Part shown: positions 1-7,326 of the stretch, piece by piece | Position numbering within the stretch: position 1 is the first letter of the stretch | How the letters are laid out: each line of letters opens with the position of its first letter | Source of the DNA: Chloroflexi bacterium HGW-Chloroflexi-3 | GTDB lineage: Bacteria; Chloroflexota; Anaerolineae; Anaerolineales; Anaerolineaceae | Direction of reading: 5' to 3' | DNA length: 45,459 nucleotides | Assembly: GCA_002842045.1 (NCBI GenBank) | Contig: PHBX01000027.1 | Location: 1 to 45,459 of the forward strand | Translations under genes and position numbers: made by a program | The notes under the pieces: model-generated | The model's database searches: none | The model's input: the letters and a program-made list of their open reading frames with translations, nothing else | What the model was told of the DNA's origin: nothing

Positions 1-176
1 TAGCAGCTGTTTAGGCTACTAATTTTTTTGTTTTTCTAAATATCCAATTATTTTGGTCAATAAGCGTTGGTTTCTTCTTCTTTTTGGACAGCCTCTGGGG
101 GTAGGATCACACAGAATTATCCATGAGCTGTAGCCCCTTGACAAAAATCTCGGGGTGCTTCGCAAACACCCCCCCA

Positions 177-455
177 CTGCCAGCGGATATGATCCACGCA
201 AAGCGTCATATCAGGTCATTAATCGAGAGTGGGGTGTCCTGCAGGGGTAAATTCGCGATCGCACAAGGTCCCCTGGTGTATTTTCTGGAAGGTTACGATA
301 ATCCGGATGTGGATATTTTTCAGGTGCCGGTAAACCCACACAGCCTGTCTGCAGAATATGACCCCCAATTGTTGCGTGGAGTCACCAAGATCGTCGGGCA
401 AACGCAGGATGGAAAATCCTTGACCTTCATAAGGGTCTTTCACCCGCTAGCCAGC
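177..455 (+). pseudogene. 3' remnant of a GH127 (DUF1680) beta-L-arabinofuranosidase-like gene
   Basis: The plus-strand reading frame here contains a stretch that resembles the C-terminal beta-sandwich of GH127/DUF1680 proteins. It has the hallmark QGPLVYFLEGYDNP (the family usually has RGPLVYCLEG-DNP), followed by a segment like 'l.aeydp.LLgGv..i.G' (AEYDPQLLRGVTKIVG). The catalytic domain is missing, and after about position 440 the expected tyrosine/tryptophan-rich end is replaced by unrelated sequence. The frame stays open to 686, but that part is antisense to the gene at 527-964 and is not believable. I read it as a truncated, non-functional remnant. The family assignment rests on recalled motifs. 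Confidence 0.5.
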
Positions 456-473
456 ACCCATGCTGGGCGCACC

Positions 474-507
474 AAAAAGAGGGTGGCAAATTTGCCACCC
501 TCTTTTT
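474..507. terminator. perfect 17-bp-arm palindrome, bidirectional terminator
   Basis: Positions 474-490 are the exact reverse complement of 491-507. The arms begin with AAAAA and end with TTTTT around a GC-rich core (GAGGGTGGC), so a stem with a U-tract forms on either strand. It lies 20 bp past the stop of the minus-strand gene at 527-964 and just past the plus-strand GH127 remnant, as a shared terminator for converging units would. Confidence 0.8.
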
Positions 508-526
508 GTTTAAGATTGAGCGTTAA

Positions 527-964
527 TTATTTTCCCAAACCAATATTGGTGCCAACGGAGAGTTCCACCCCCAGATCAACGTCAGCCGAAACATCCGGAA
601 GATCGGTGGTTACCGATACACTGGCATCAGACCTGGCCTGCCCCTGGGACTGGGTGGACAAGTTGCCAATAGTCGAGAGCGCCTGATGCAAGAACGTTTC
701 CACGCCTGCTGACAAACCCACATCAGCGTCTGTTTGCACACCAACCTCAGCCGATGCTGTGTCTCTACCGGCGAAACCGGTGGTAGCCTCGGCGCCCAGG
801 AAGACCTCAGCCCCAACATCAGCAACAGCCTTGACGCGTTGCCCGATCTCACTCACTGCCTGGTGAATGGCGGCCTGGTGAGCAGGCTCACCCATCTCCA
901 GTGCTGCACCCAGGCTAAGTCCCAGGGCAACAAGAATAGTCAGAATTGATTTAATAGTGATCAT
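527..964 (-). CDS. small secreted protein of unknown function
   Basis: This encodes a 145-residue protein. I chose the ATG at 964 rather than the upstream ATG at 1012 because a strong AAAGGAGG sits 7-8 bases before it and the protein then begins with a clean signal peptide (MITIKSILTILVALGLSLGAAL). The mature part is rich in Ala, Val, Asp and Ser, has no cysteine, and shows loosely periodic 'aDvgaev/aDvdlgvel' stretches that suggest beta-structure. I do not recognise a family. It lies 95 bases downstream of the sigma-factor partner gene and is closed by the palindrome at 474-507, so it could be co-transcribed with, or controlled by, that sigma system. That link is inference from position only. 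Confidence 0.7.
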   Translation of the reverse strand: MITIKSILTILVALGLSLGAALEMGEPAHQAAIHQAVSEIGQRVKAVADVGAEVFLGAEATTGFAGRDTASAEVGVQTDADVGLSAGVETFLHQALSTIGNLSTQSQGQARSDASVSVTTDLPDVSADVDLGVELSVGTNIGLGK

Positions 965-1059
965 GATTAAACCTCCTTTTAGGTTTGACTGTTTCTGTTT
1001 GAACAGTCTCACCTTTAAGAACGAATAACGGGGTGATTATGTTATGCATTTGCTCTGAT

Positions 1060-1935
1060 TTACGGGCTGATCCACGTAGGAATGAGAGTGGGTATGGGGA
1101 TCGGCAAATCAGTTGGAATTATCAGCGTCGGGGTTTGGATGGGTGTGGGCGGCGGAAGCGTTCTGTCAATAGAGGGGTCGATGGTGGAGATTGCCTGAAC
1201 GTCTGTAGAGCTTGTTGTGGGAGTGAGACTCGGGATAGTCCATTGAGGTTCTTCGCGGTTAAACAAGATATCCAGTTCAGCCACATTCAATCCGGCCTGT
1301 TGAAGCGCCTGCCAGTGACCCGCCAGCGCTGCTTCAACCAGTAGCTGGTCTTCCTCAGCCTTATAAATCGCCAGGCTCCCTAAGGCCAGACGTAACTCAG
1401 CCACCACAAAGGCCTGGTTCTGCCCATCACTTGTTGCACGGATGAGTTCGTCTACCCGCCGTTGTACTAAAGCCAAATCAGCTTCGAGAGGATCTGGGTG
1501 GACAAAACGCCAAACCTGCTCACTGGCGCGCTTCCAACCATACAGCGCATCGCCCGGTTGGGCGAACTGGGCAAAGGCGGTGCCGACCGAAAGAAAAGCG
1601 ATAAAAACCACTAGTAACCCTAAAGCAAGGCGGGTGTGTAGGGGCAGGGGGATTTTCCAAAAAATCGCAGGCTTACGGCGCGGGTGGGCGCGCATCTGGG
1701 CTGTCAGGTGAACGCGCATGCGCGCCCGCGCTCCATTTGGCAATGGCGCGGCGTAGCTTTGTTTCACCTGGCTGGCTGCCTCCAACAATGGTTTCAGATC
1801 GGTCGCGTATTGCGGGAATCGAGAAAGACAATCTTCTATTCGAAGATCGACACCTGTCCTGCGGATCTCCGACGTCTCCTGTCCGCTTGCCAGCATCTGT
1901 AAACACTCGTCCAGCACAATGTCAAAATCAGTCAT
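1060..1935 (-). CDS. membrane protein with DUF5667-like domain, probable partner of the ECF sigma factor
   Basis: This is a 291-residue protein with a cytoplasmic N-terminal part (about 1-100), one transmembrane helix at about 103-122, and an outer domain starting QPGDALYGWKRASEQVWR. That resembles the 'PGdpLYplKra.E' opening of DUF5667. A Pro/Thr-rich C-terminal tail follows (about 230-291). The start codon lies one base after the sigma gene's stop (TAAAATG), so the two are translationally coupled. In Chloroflexota such proteins usually follow ECF sigma genes and are taken as anti-sigma or signal-receiving partners. The N-terminal segment has no HxxxCxxC zinc motif of the classical ZAS anti-sigma fold, so direct sigma binding is inferred from context. 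Confidence 0.75.
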   Translation of the reverse strand: MTDFDIVLDECLQMLASGQETSEIRRTGVDLRIEDCLSRFPQYATDLKPLLEAASQVKQSYAAPLPNGARARMRVHLTAQMRAHPRRKPAIFWKIPLPLHTRLALGLLVVFIAFLSVGTAFAQFAQPGDALYGWKRASEQVWRFVHPDPLEADLALVQRRVDELIRATSDGQNQAFVVAELRLALGSLAIYKAEEDQLLVEAALAGHWQALQQAGLNVAELDILFNREEPQWTIPSLTPTTSSTDVQAISTIDPSIDRTLPPPTPIQTPTLIIPTDLPIPIPTLIPTWISP

Positions 1936-1936
1936 T

Positions 1937-2503
1937 TTACAACTCCAGAATCTTTCCTAAAGCCTGAAGAGCGCGCATCTGCAGAGCGCGAATGGCACCC
2001 GGATGCTTACCCATCAGCCTGGCTGTCTCTTGGGTATTCAAACCACCAATGAATTTAAGGCGTACTACCTGCTGTTGCTCCTCGGTCAAATGGCCGATCG
2101 CCTGACGGATACGTTGGTTTTCGAGCGTCTCGTGGGTTATCTCATCCATACTTATTGCCTCAGGTGTATAGGCAGCCTCAATCTCCTCAAACGAAGCAGT
2201 ATCTTTTTGCAAGCGATAATGGTCAATCACAGAATTATGGGCAATGCGGAACAACCAGGCTCGGAAGGGGATGCCGCGCTGTTGATAACGGTCCAGGTGC
2301 TGCCAGACATTGAGAAAAACTTGCGAGGTCAGATCTTCTGCGGTTTGATCATCACCCAAACGTGAACGCGTGTAGCGGTAAATTCGTTCCACGTAGAGTT
2401 CGTACAGGCCAGCGAAGGCTTCCGCATCTCCTGCTATCGCCTGCCTGACCAGTTTTTGCTCATGCTGGTCCTCGATGGGTTGTTCAAGAGACTGTATTTT
2501 CAT
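1937..2503 (-). CDS. ECF-family RNA polymerase sigma factor
   Basis: This is a 188-residue sigma-70 family protein. Region 2 spans about 22-90, with the typical GDAEAFAGLYELYVERIYRY opening, DQTAEDLTSQVFLNVW, and PFRAWLFRIAHNSVIDHYR in the -10 recognition segment. Region 4 covers about 135-185, with LTEEQQQVVRLKFIGGLNTQ and a helix-turn-helix through ETARLMGKHPGAIRALQMRA. Length and layout fit an extracytoplasmic-function sigma factor. It heads a two-gene unit with the membrane protein at 1060-1935. A TATAAT-like -10 element is visible on the minus strand at 2518-2523, only 15 bases before the start codon, so any transcript from it would have a very short leader. The stimulus is unknown. Confidence 0.93.
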   Translation of the reverse strand: MKIQSLEQPIEDQHEQKLVRQAIAGDAEAFAGLYELYVERIYRYTRSRLGDDQTAEDLTSQVFLNVWQHLDRYQQRGIPFRAWLFRIAHNSVIDHYRLQKDTASFEEIEAAYTPEAISMDEITHETLENQRIRQAIGHLTEEQQQVVRLKFIGGLNTQETARLMGKHPGAIRALQMRALQALGKILEL

Positions 2504-3304
2504 TGACGACTTTACCCATTATAACGAAATATTGTTGTATAGTGTTACGTGCGAAGCAATGTGATTTTCACCCGACCAGCTTGCACCTGTTGCAGCTCAT
2601 CTCAGGTGGCATCGACCAACTCATGTTCTTTCTCCTCTCTACGTGGGATTGTTCTCTGTTCTCTTCCTTCATCTGGAAAAACGGGGGCACAAATTTGTAC
2701 GCTATCCAGGAAATCAATGCTTACCTAGTAGGATGGATAGCATGTGTCGGGCAACACACCACTTCGAGTTCTGGTGCGCCGGTTGTCCTGTGGGCATATA
2801 TAATTGATCCATACCAGAATACCACCAAGCCAAAGTATATGGCGGTTGTATCTATTTCACCGTGGTGCCCTTTCATCGAAACCCTATTCTGACAGGGGAT
2901 TGCAGCCGTGTCTTGCAGCGTCAAGTCTGGATCGATACAGAAAGCGGTTTCCCTAGCTTATATACATTAAAGATTGGAAGACTTTACTCGTATTAAGGTG
3001 GGAGTATAAACCACTTAATGCGGTGGGTTCAAAAGCGAGTCCACTGTTTGCTACCCATCCATGCCATGCTTCGTGAATGCCAGTCGTTAGATTAACATTC
3101 TCACAGATTTATGCTTATCTGTGCTCTGTCCAGTGTTGCGAGTGGGAGTGGTTAGCCACCCGCTCTACTCGATTATCTGGAAATCGAACTTCCCATGTCA
3201 GATAGATGGACACTCCTCCTAAATGTGATTCAATTTGCGCTTCTAGCTGAGGTGTTATACTTTCATTCGCTGCAGTCAATGGGCAGAACCCCTGATGAGA
3301 TAAC
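2504..3304. other. gene-poor intergenic stretch
   Basis: Eight hundred bases lie between the sigma factor start and the mscL stop. It holds the sigma-factor promoter region at its left edge. Short open frames occur on both strands, but none has a convincing ribosome site or recognisable protein. The least bad is a minus-strand frame at 3115-3321 that starts with TTG inside the mscL 3' end and encodes 68 residues with plausible codon use (contains IYLTWEVRFPDNRVERV). It may be the remnant of a lost gene. No hairpin followed by a T-run was found after mscL. Confidence 0.5.
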
Positions 3305-3781
3305 TTACTTCGATTGTTCAAACTTGACTGGCATGGTACATTGTGGACATCGTGTGGCGCGTTGGTCTATCTGAGTATAGCAATAGGGACAGGGTTGTGT
3401 GACAGAATTTTGATTCTTTTTGGCGCGCAGTTTTTTGAAGGGTTTAACAAGTAGAAAGAGGGCGAGGGTGATGATCCCAAAGTCAACAATAGAAGTGATA
3501 AAGAGACCATAATTGATGGTCGGCGCGCCTGCATCCTGTGCAGATTTGAGGGTGGGATAGGCATGACTTGACAGGTTGATAAACAGATTGGAAAAATTTA
3601 CCTCTCCCAGCAATAAGCCAATTGGAGGCATGAGGATATCATTAACTAGCGATGTGGTGATCTTTCCAAATGCTGCTCCGAGGATGACGCCAATGGCAAG
3701 ATCAATGATGCTTCCCTGAGCGGTGAATTCCTTGAGTTCTTTGAAGAATTGTTGTGCTCGCATCTTCATCTCATTGCTCAC
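3305..3781 (-). CDS. mscL: large-conductance mechanosensitive channel MscL with C-terminal zinc ribbon
   Basis: This is an osmotic-emergency channel of the inner membrane. The first helix carries the MscL signature (GSIIDLAIGVILGAAFGKI...LVNDILMPPIGLL), and the second is the hydrophobic span YGLFITSIVDFGIITLALFLLVKPF. MscL proteins are usually about 130-150 residues. This one has 158 because it ends in a two-CxxC treble (CPYCYTQIDQRATRCPQC) that looks like a small zinc ribbon. The start given is GTG at 3781, overlapping the RTX gene by 11 bases. An ATG at 3769 (MKMRAQQF), one base past that gene's TGA, is an equally good start. Close linkage to the signal peptidase/RTX genes suggests coupled translation. 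Confidence 0.93.
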   Translation of the reverse strand: MSNEMKMRAQQFFKELKEFTAQGSIIDLAIGVILGAAFGKITTSLVNDILMPPIGLLLGEVNFSNLFINLSSHAYPTLKSAQDAGAPTINYGLFITSIVDFGIITLALFLLVKPFKKLRAKKNQNSVTQPCPYCYTQIDQRATRCPQCTMPVKFEQSK

Positions 3782-4229
3782 AATTGATGATCGTCTCTGA
3801 CAAGTCGCCGCCGCTGTAACAAGTATCTATTCCATCTCCGCCGTCAATGTAGTTGATACCTTCGCCTGCAAGGATGACATCATCCCCACCTTCACCCATG
3901 ACAGCATCTGCACCACCACCCGTGACGATACAGTCATCACCGTCGCCTGCCATTACCATATCGTTGCCAGGAGCGCCAATGATCAGGTCATTACCTGGTG
4001 TGCCGAGATAGGCCCCAGCAGTTTCATCGAGTTTGGTTACAAGGTTGGTGATTTGCATGTAGGAACACTCTTGAGGAATGAGTGAGCTGGCTTCGAGTGG
4101 TATGTCGCTTTCCATGAGACCGCTGAGAGCAATGTTATTGGATGAAGCAAACCCACCCATGGTGAAGGCGAGTGTTATAGTCGCCTTCAAGCCAATGCCA
4201 ATAAGGAATAGTTTGAGTTTCTTATTCAT
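3771..4229 (-). CDS. secreted RTX-type calcium-binding repeat protein
   Basis: This is a 152-residue exported protein. The ATG at 4229 is preferred over the in-frame ATG at 4358 because the latter would run through the upstream gene, whereas 4229 follows an AGGAAG site and gives a signal peptide (MNKKLKLFLIGIGLKATITL...). The C-terminal half is a run of glycine/aspartate nonapeptides (TPGNDLIIG, APGNDMVMAG, DGDDCIVTG, GGADAVMGE, GGDDVILAG, GGDGIDTCYSG), which in the hemolysin-type family form a Ca2+-binding beta-roll. Three cysteines in the roll and tail could form disulfides. It overlaps the signal peptidase stop by 8 bases and mscL by 11, so the three are likely read from one message. Confidence 0.85.
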   Translation of the reverse strand: MNKKLKLFLIGIGLKATITLAFTMGGFASSNNIALSGLMESDIPLEASSLIPQECSYMQITNLVTKLDETAGAYLGTPGNDLIIGAPGNDMVMAGDGDDCIVTGGGADAVMGEGGDDVILAGEGINYIDGGDGIDTCYSGGDLSETIINCEQ

Positions 4230-5706
4230 GAGTATCTTCCTGTGAAGTGTGGCGGTATAATGAGTCTGCGGTGCGGACAAACAGGATCGTTTCACTTCCT
4301 CCACGATATTCGAGAAGAGGCATATTGAGTTGATGGGAGATTTCCAGCAAGTTATCAAGGTGTAAAATCTCGATCACTTGATCGCTTTGGACATTCGGCA
4401 GGCTCTGCACGAGAAACGAAATGGATTCGGCGCGGGCTTCGACAACATCCTCTTTCTTGATGAAGCGCGGCAGGATGAGGGTTCGGACTACAATCATCAT
4501 CAGACCGAGCGCAGCAAGGGCAAGCGCGAGGGTGCGGAGCAAAGATACAGGTAGAGTCAGCCCAAGGAGGCTAAAAAGATTTTCGACTTGGGACGAAGAG
4601 GTGACGTATCCTGCCTGTTGCAATGAGTCCACCATCCCTTTTTCCAGGTAAAGTTCGTTATCGGTCATTGTAAAATACATTTGCGGACTGTAGGTATCAT
4701 CAAACGATTGATCTGCAAGCATACCTTGCGCGTGAATATCCATTTGAATGACGAGGGCATAGCGCGGACGCCTGGCACCTGTCTGTTCGACAATGCTCGC
4801 AAGCATGTCGCGTGCCGCACAAATATCGAGCGGTGTTGAGGTTTCAAAGGCAGTTGAGGCAAACAATCCTTCTTGTTTGAGGATCGTGCGGGTCCAACCG
4901 ATGTCATCTTTCAGGAAAGCGCGCAGGGTGTATGTGCCATTGACCTGTTTGATGGGCAAGGTTGACATCAGGTTGTATTGAAAGCCAATTTGTAAATTGC
5001 ATGTGACGGCATTGAAGATGGGTGCCCCTGTTTCGACACGCGGCTGGTCGTAAATGCCTTCAGGGGCAGGCGCAGAGTAGGAGAAAATGCCAACATGTTG
5101 AAAAGCTTGCTTGTTGACCGCATCCACTGTGGTGGGCCTGGTAAATGACAATAAGGCAAGAGAAACGCCTGCAAGAATGAAAATAGTCTCAAGTGTTTGT
5201 AACGCGGCAGGCAAACGGTGAACCGTTTGAGGTTGTTTTGTTTCGCGATTTTTTTTGGGGAACCAATCAACCAGTAACATTAGAATAACTCCAATCAATA
5301 TCAACAAACCCCACGGGGTTTGTAAAAACTCTACAATTTTTCCAACACCACTGAAGTACAACCATTCCTTGCCTATAATTTCATCCTGTGTGGGGGAGTA
5401 ATCGTCCAGCCAGGTGTTATTGTCGCCTTTGAAGGTGAAGTGTGTACCGTCATCATTTACAAGCCGATGAATGACCAATCCTATGTCAGGATGTCGATAC
5501 GCGGCGATGTCGTTGATGAGGTATGTTTGTCTCTCACGCAAGAGGACGAGATCGCCTTGATGATAGGCAGGCTCCATGCTGGAACCACGAATGATGATGT
5601 AGGAAACCTTTCCACCGATCTGGCGTGGGGCAAAGGTGACCCAGAAAGATATGAAAGCGATAATGGCAAAAATAAGCCAGAATAATTTTTGAGATCTAAA
5701 TTTCAT
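4222..5706 (-). CDS. signal peptidase I (S26B, SipW/archaeal type) fused to a DUF5305-like domain
   Basis: This is a 494-residue membrane protein. Residues 1-120 form a signal peptidase: an N-terminal helix, the serine motif GSSMEPAYHQGDLVLLR with catalytic Ser43, and IHRLV with His80. The histidine marks the archaeal/ER/SipW branch, which uses Ser-His instead of Ser-Lys. A second helix follows (about 131-147), a third (about 170-186), then an extracellular beta-rich region (about 195-385) resembling DUF5305, another helix (about 395-415), and a cytoplasmic tail. SipW-type peptidases often process a specific partner encoded beside them. Here the small exported protein at 5796-6182 and the RTX protein at 3771-4229 are the obvious candidates. 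The fusion to DUF5305 makes it about 2.5 times the usual length. Confidence 0.82.
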   Translation of the reverse strand: MKFRSQKLFWLIFAIIAFISFWVTFAPRQIGGKVSYIIIRGSSMEPAYHQGDLVLLRERQTYLINDIAAYRHPDIGLVIHRLVNDDGTHFTFKGDNNTWLDDYSPTQDEIIGKEWLYFSGVGKIVEFLQTPWGLLILIGVILMLLVDWFPKKNRETKQPQTVHRLPAALQTLETIFILAGVSLALLSFTRPTTVDAVNKQAFQHVGIFSYSAPAPEGIYDQPRVETGAPIFNAVTCNLQIGFQYNLMSTLPIKQVNGTYTLRAFLKDDIGWTRTILKQEGLFASTAFETSTPLDICAARDMLASIVEQTGARRPRYALVIQMDIHAQGMLADQSFDDTYSPQMYFTMTDNELYLEKGMVDSLQQAGYVTSSSQVENLFSLLGLTLPVSLLRTLALALAALGLMMIVVRTLILPRFIKKEDVVEARAESISFLVQSLPNVQSDQVIEILHLDNLLEISHQLNMPLLEYRGGSETILFVRTADSLYRHTSQEDTHE

Positions 5707-5724
5707 TTTTCAAAACCCTTTAGC

Positions 5725-5776
5725 GTCCCGCAGGTTCATTGGTAAAACACGATTGAGAAAATCGAACCTGCGGGAC
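5725..5776. repeat. 13-bp-arm inverted repeat with 26-base loop
   Basis: GTCCCGCAGGTTC at 5725-5737 is the exact reverse complement of GAACCTGCGGGAC at 5764-5776. It sits in the 89-base gap between the small exported protein gene and the signal peptidase gene. The T-run after the stem on the minus strand is displaced and weak, so it may act as an attenuator or RNA stabiliser that raises expression of the upstream small protein, or it may be a dispersed REP-like palindrome. I saw no second copy in the window. Confidence 0.65.
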
Positions 5777-5795
5777 AGTTCAGTTACTTCATACT

Positions 5796-6182
5796 TTACT
5801 GTGCAGCAACGATACGCAGGTTGTCAACGGTCATAACTTCGGTAGCGGTGACATTGCAAGACCAGGCATTTCCGTCAAGAGATGAGCAGACAAACCAGGA
5901 GCCGCCATCCACCAGCTGAGCGCGGACGGTCTGTGGGGCAGACACGCCGTTATCAGGTGAGAGATCAAAACTCACGGCGGTCACGAGCGTGGGGTCGCTG
6001 TCGCTCAGTGTGTAGTGCACGTTCGAAACAGTGTATCCAGTAATGGGAGACTGACCGTCACCTGAAGAGGTCTCAGGCACAGAGTTGGATGCAGCGAAGG
6101 CATTGCCTGCAAAGATCAATGCAGTTGCCATCGCAACGATGGCGAAGATACGAACTATCGAGAATGATTTATTAATTTTCAT
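5796..6182 (-). CDS. small exported protein, probable substrate of the adjacent signal peptidase
   Basis: This is a 128-residue protein with an N-terminal signal sequence ending near GNAFAASNS. A compact mature domain of about 95 residues follows and looks all-beta: a 'GYTVSNVHYTLSDSDPTLV..VSFDL' stretch and two cysteines (FVCSSLDGNAWSCNV) likely joined by a disulfide. The layout resembles the small secreted proteins linked to SipW-type signal peptidases (TasA/camelysin-like or pilin-like), but homology is not certain. The ATG lies one base past the HD-GYP regulator's stop and uses an AAGG inside that gene's end, so the regulator and this protein are translationally coupled. The hairpin at 5725-5776 follows. 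Confidence 0.75.
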   Translation of the reverse strand: MKINKSFSIVRIFAIVAMATALIFAGNAFAASNSVPETSSGDGQSPITGYTVSNVHYTLSDSDPTLVTAVSFDLSPDNGVSAPQTVRAQLVDGGSWFVCSSLDGNAWSCNVTATEVMTVDNLRIVAAQ

Positions 6183-6183
6183 T

Positions 6184-7194
6184 TTATTTTTCCTTTTTTG
6201 GTTGGTTTGATGTTTTCAAAATCAGTGTTAAAAACGCTTCCACGGCATGCGGGTCAAAATGTTTGCCAGACTGTTCTCTCAGATGGGCAATCACTTTTTC
6301 TTTTTTCCAGGCGGGGCGATAGGGGCGGTCCGAAGTGAGCGCGTCCCACACGTCCACAACGGAGAAGAGCCTTGCCGCGAAAGGTATTTCATCCGCTTTG
6401 AGTCCTAGTGGATAGCCTGTGCCATCCCATTTTTCATGATGGCTGAATGGAATGTCCAACACGGGGCGAAGATAAGCGATGGACTCAAGCATGTCTCGCG
6501 CGAAGATGGGATGCTGGCGCATGACAGCCCATTCTTCATCCGTTAGCGGACCAGGCTTTTGCAGGATGGAATCGGGAATGCCGATTTTACCGATGTCGTG
6601 AAGCAGGGCGCCGCGGCGGATGTGTTTGAGCGCCTCAACCTCCACTTCAAATTGCCGCGCCAATTGGACGGTTAGGGCTACAACGCGCTGACTGTGGCCT
6701 TCGGTCTCTTTGTCGCGCAAGTCCAGTGCCAGCGTCCAGCCTTTGAGTGTGGCGTCGTAGGCTTCCTCCAAATCCTGATAGGCTTGGGCGAGTCTGGCGC
6801 GCTCTTCATTGAGCCGATGATACCTATTCAGTTGCGTTATTCCGCGGATGCGGGCGCGCAGTTCGGATGTATCGAAAGGTTTGGAAATGAAATCATCTGC
6901 ACCCGCTTCGAGTCCGCGCAATAAAGATTGGCGGTCGTCGAGAGCGGTGAGCAAGAGAATCGGGACTTCCGAATTCTGGATGCCGTTTCGGATGCGCTGA
7001 CAAACTTCAAAGCCCGTCATGCCAGGCATCATTACATCGAGCAGGATGAGGTCGGGTTGCAGGGTTTCGGCTTTTTTTAAACCCTGTTTGCCGTTTGCGG
7101 CGAATTCAAGAGCATAACCTTCTTCGCTCAAAGCCAGGTCAAGCATGGCACGGCTGGAAGCTTCGTCGTCTATGATGAGAACTTGGTTAGTCAA
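6184..7194 (-). CDS. response regulator with HD-GYP cyclic-di-GMP phosphodiesterase domain
   Basis: This is a 336-residue RpfG-like protein. The receiver domain (about 4-122) has the acidic pair D9-D10, phospho-acceptor Asp53 in LLDVMMPG and the switch lysine in SKPFD. A helical linker leads to the HD-GYP domain (about 145-330), with HDIGKIGIPD (H199-D200) and HHEKWDGTGYP (GYP at 260-262). Intact HD and GYP motifs predict hydrolysis of c-di-GMP. The start is TTG at 7194, supported by AAGGAG seven bases upstream. It is separated from the upstream kinase cluster by a terminator, so it heads its own unit and reads into the exported protein and probably the signal peptidase genes. Confidence 0.92.
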   Translation of the reverse strand: MTNQVLIIDDEASSRAMLDLALSEEGYALEFAANGKQGLKKAETLQPDLILLDVMMPGMTGFEVCQRIRNGIQNSEVPILLLTALDDRQSLLRGLEAGADDFISKPFDTSELRARIRGITQLNRYHRLNEERARLAQAYQDLEEAYDATLKGWTLALDLRDKETEGHSQRVVALTVQLARQFEVEVEALKHIRRGALLHDIGKIGIPDSILQKPGPLTDEEWAVMRQHPIFARDMLESIAYLRPVLDIPFSHHEKWDGTGYPLGLKADEIPFAARLFSVVDVWDALTSDRPYRPAWKKEKVIAHLREQSGKHFDPHAVEAFLTLILKTSNQPKKEK

Positions 7195-7210
7195 TATTTT
7201 CTCCTTATCA

Positions 7211-7251
7211 AAAATAGTATAGGCACTACCTTGTGAGCAGTGCCTATACTA
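7211..7251 (-). terminator. rho-independent terminator after the NarL-type regulator
   Basis: TAGTATAGGCACT (7215-7227) pairs exactly with AGTGCCTATACTA (7239-7251) around an 11-base loop. On the minus strand the stem is followed at once by TTTTT. It lies 76 bases after the regulator stop at 7327 and 17 bases before the HD-GYP gene start, so it separates the two transcription units. Confidence 0.82.
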
Positions 7252-7326
7252 TAACGGTGGACGAATGAATAAACGATATGGGGATTCCCGTATTGGGAAC
7301 AAAGTAATCCCTGATTGCCAGTGAAT

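Noticed and set aside
123..686. Long plus-strand ORF of 187 codons at the left edge
   Set aside because: Only the first part resembles a GH127 C-terminus. The rest runs through the terminator palindrome and antisense to the small secreted protein gene, so I kept it as a remnant and not as a gene.
2503..2892. Plus-strand ORF of 129 codons in the gene-poor stretch
   Set aside because: No ribosome site, no recognisable domain, and it starts at the sigma-factor start region on the opposite strand. It looks like chance.
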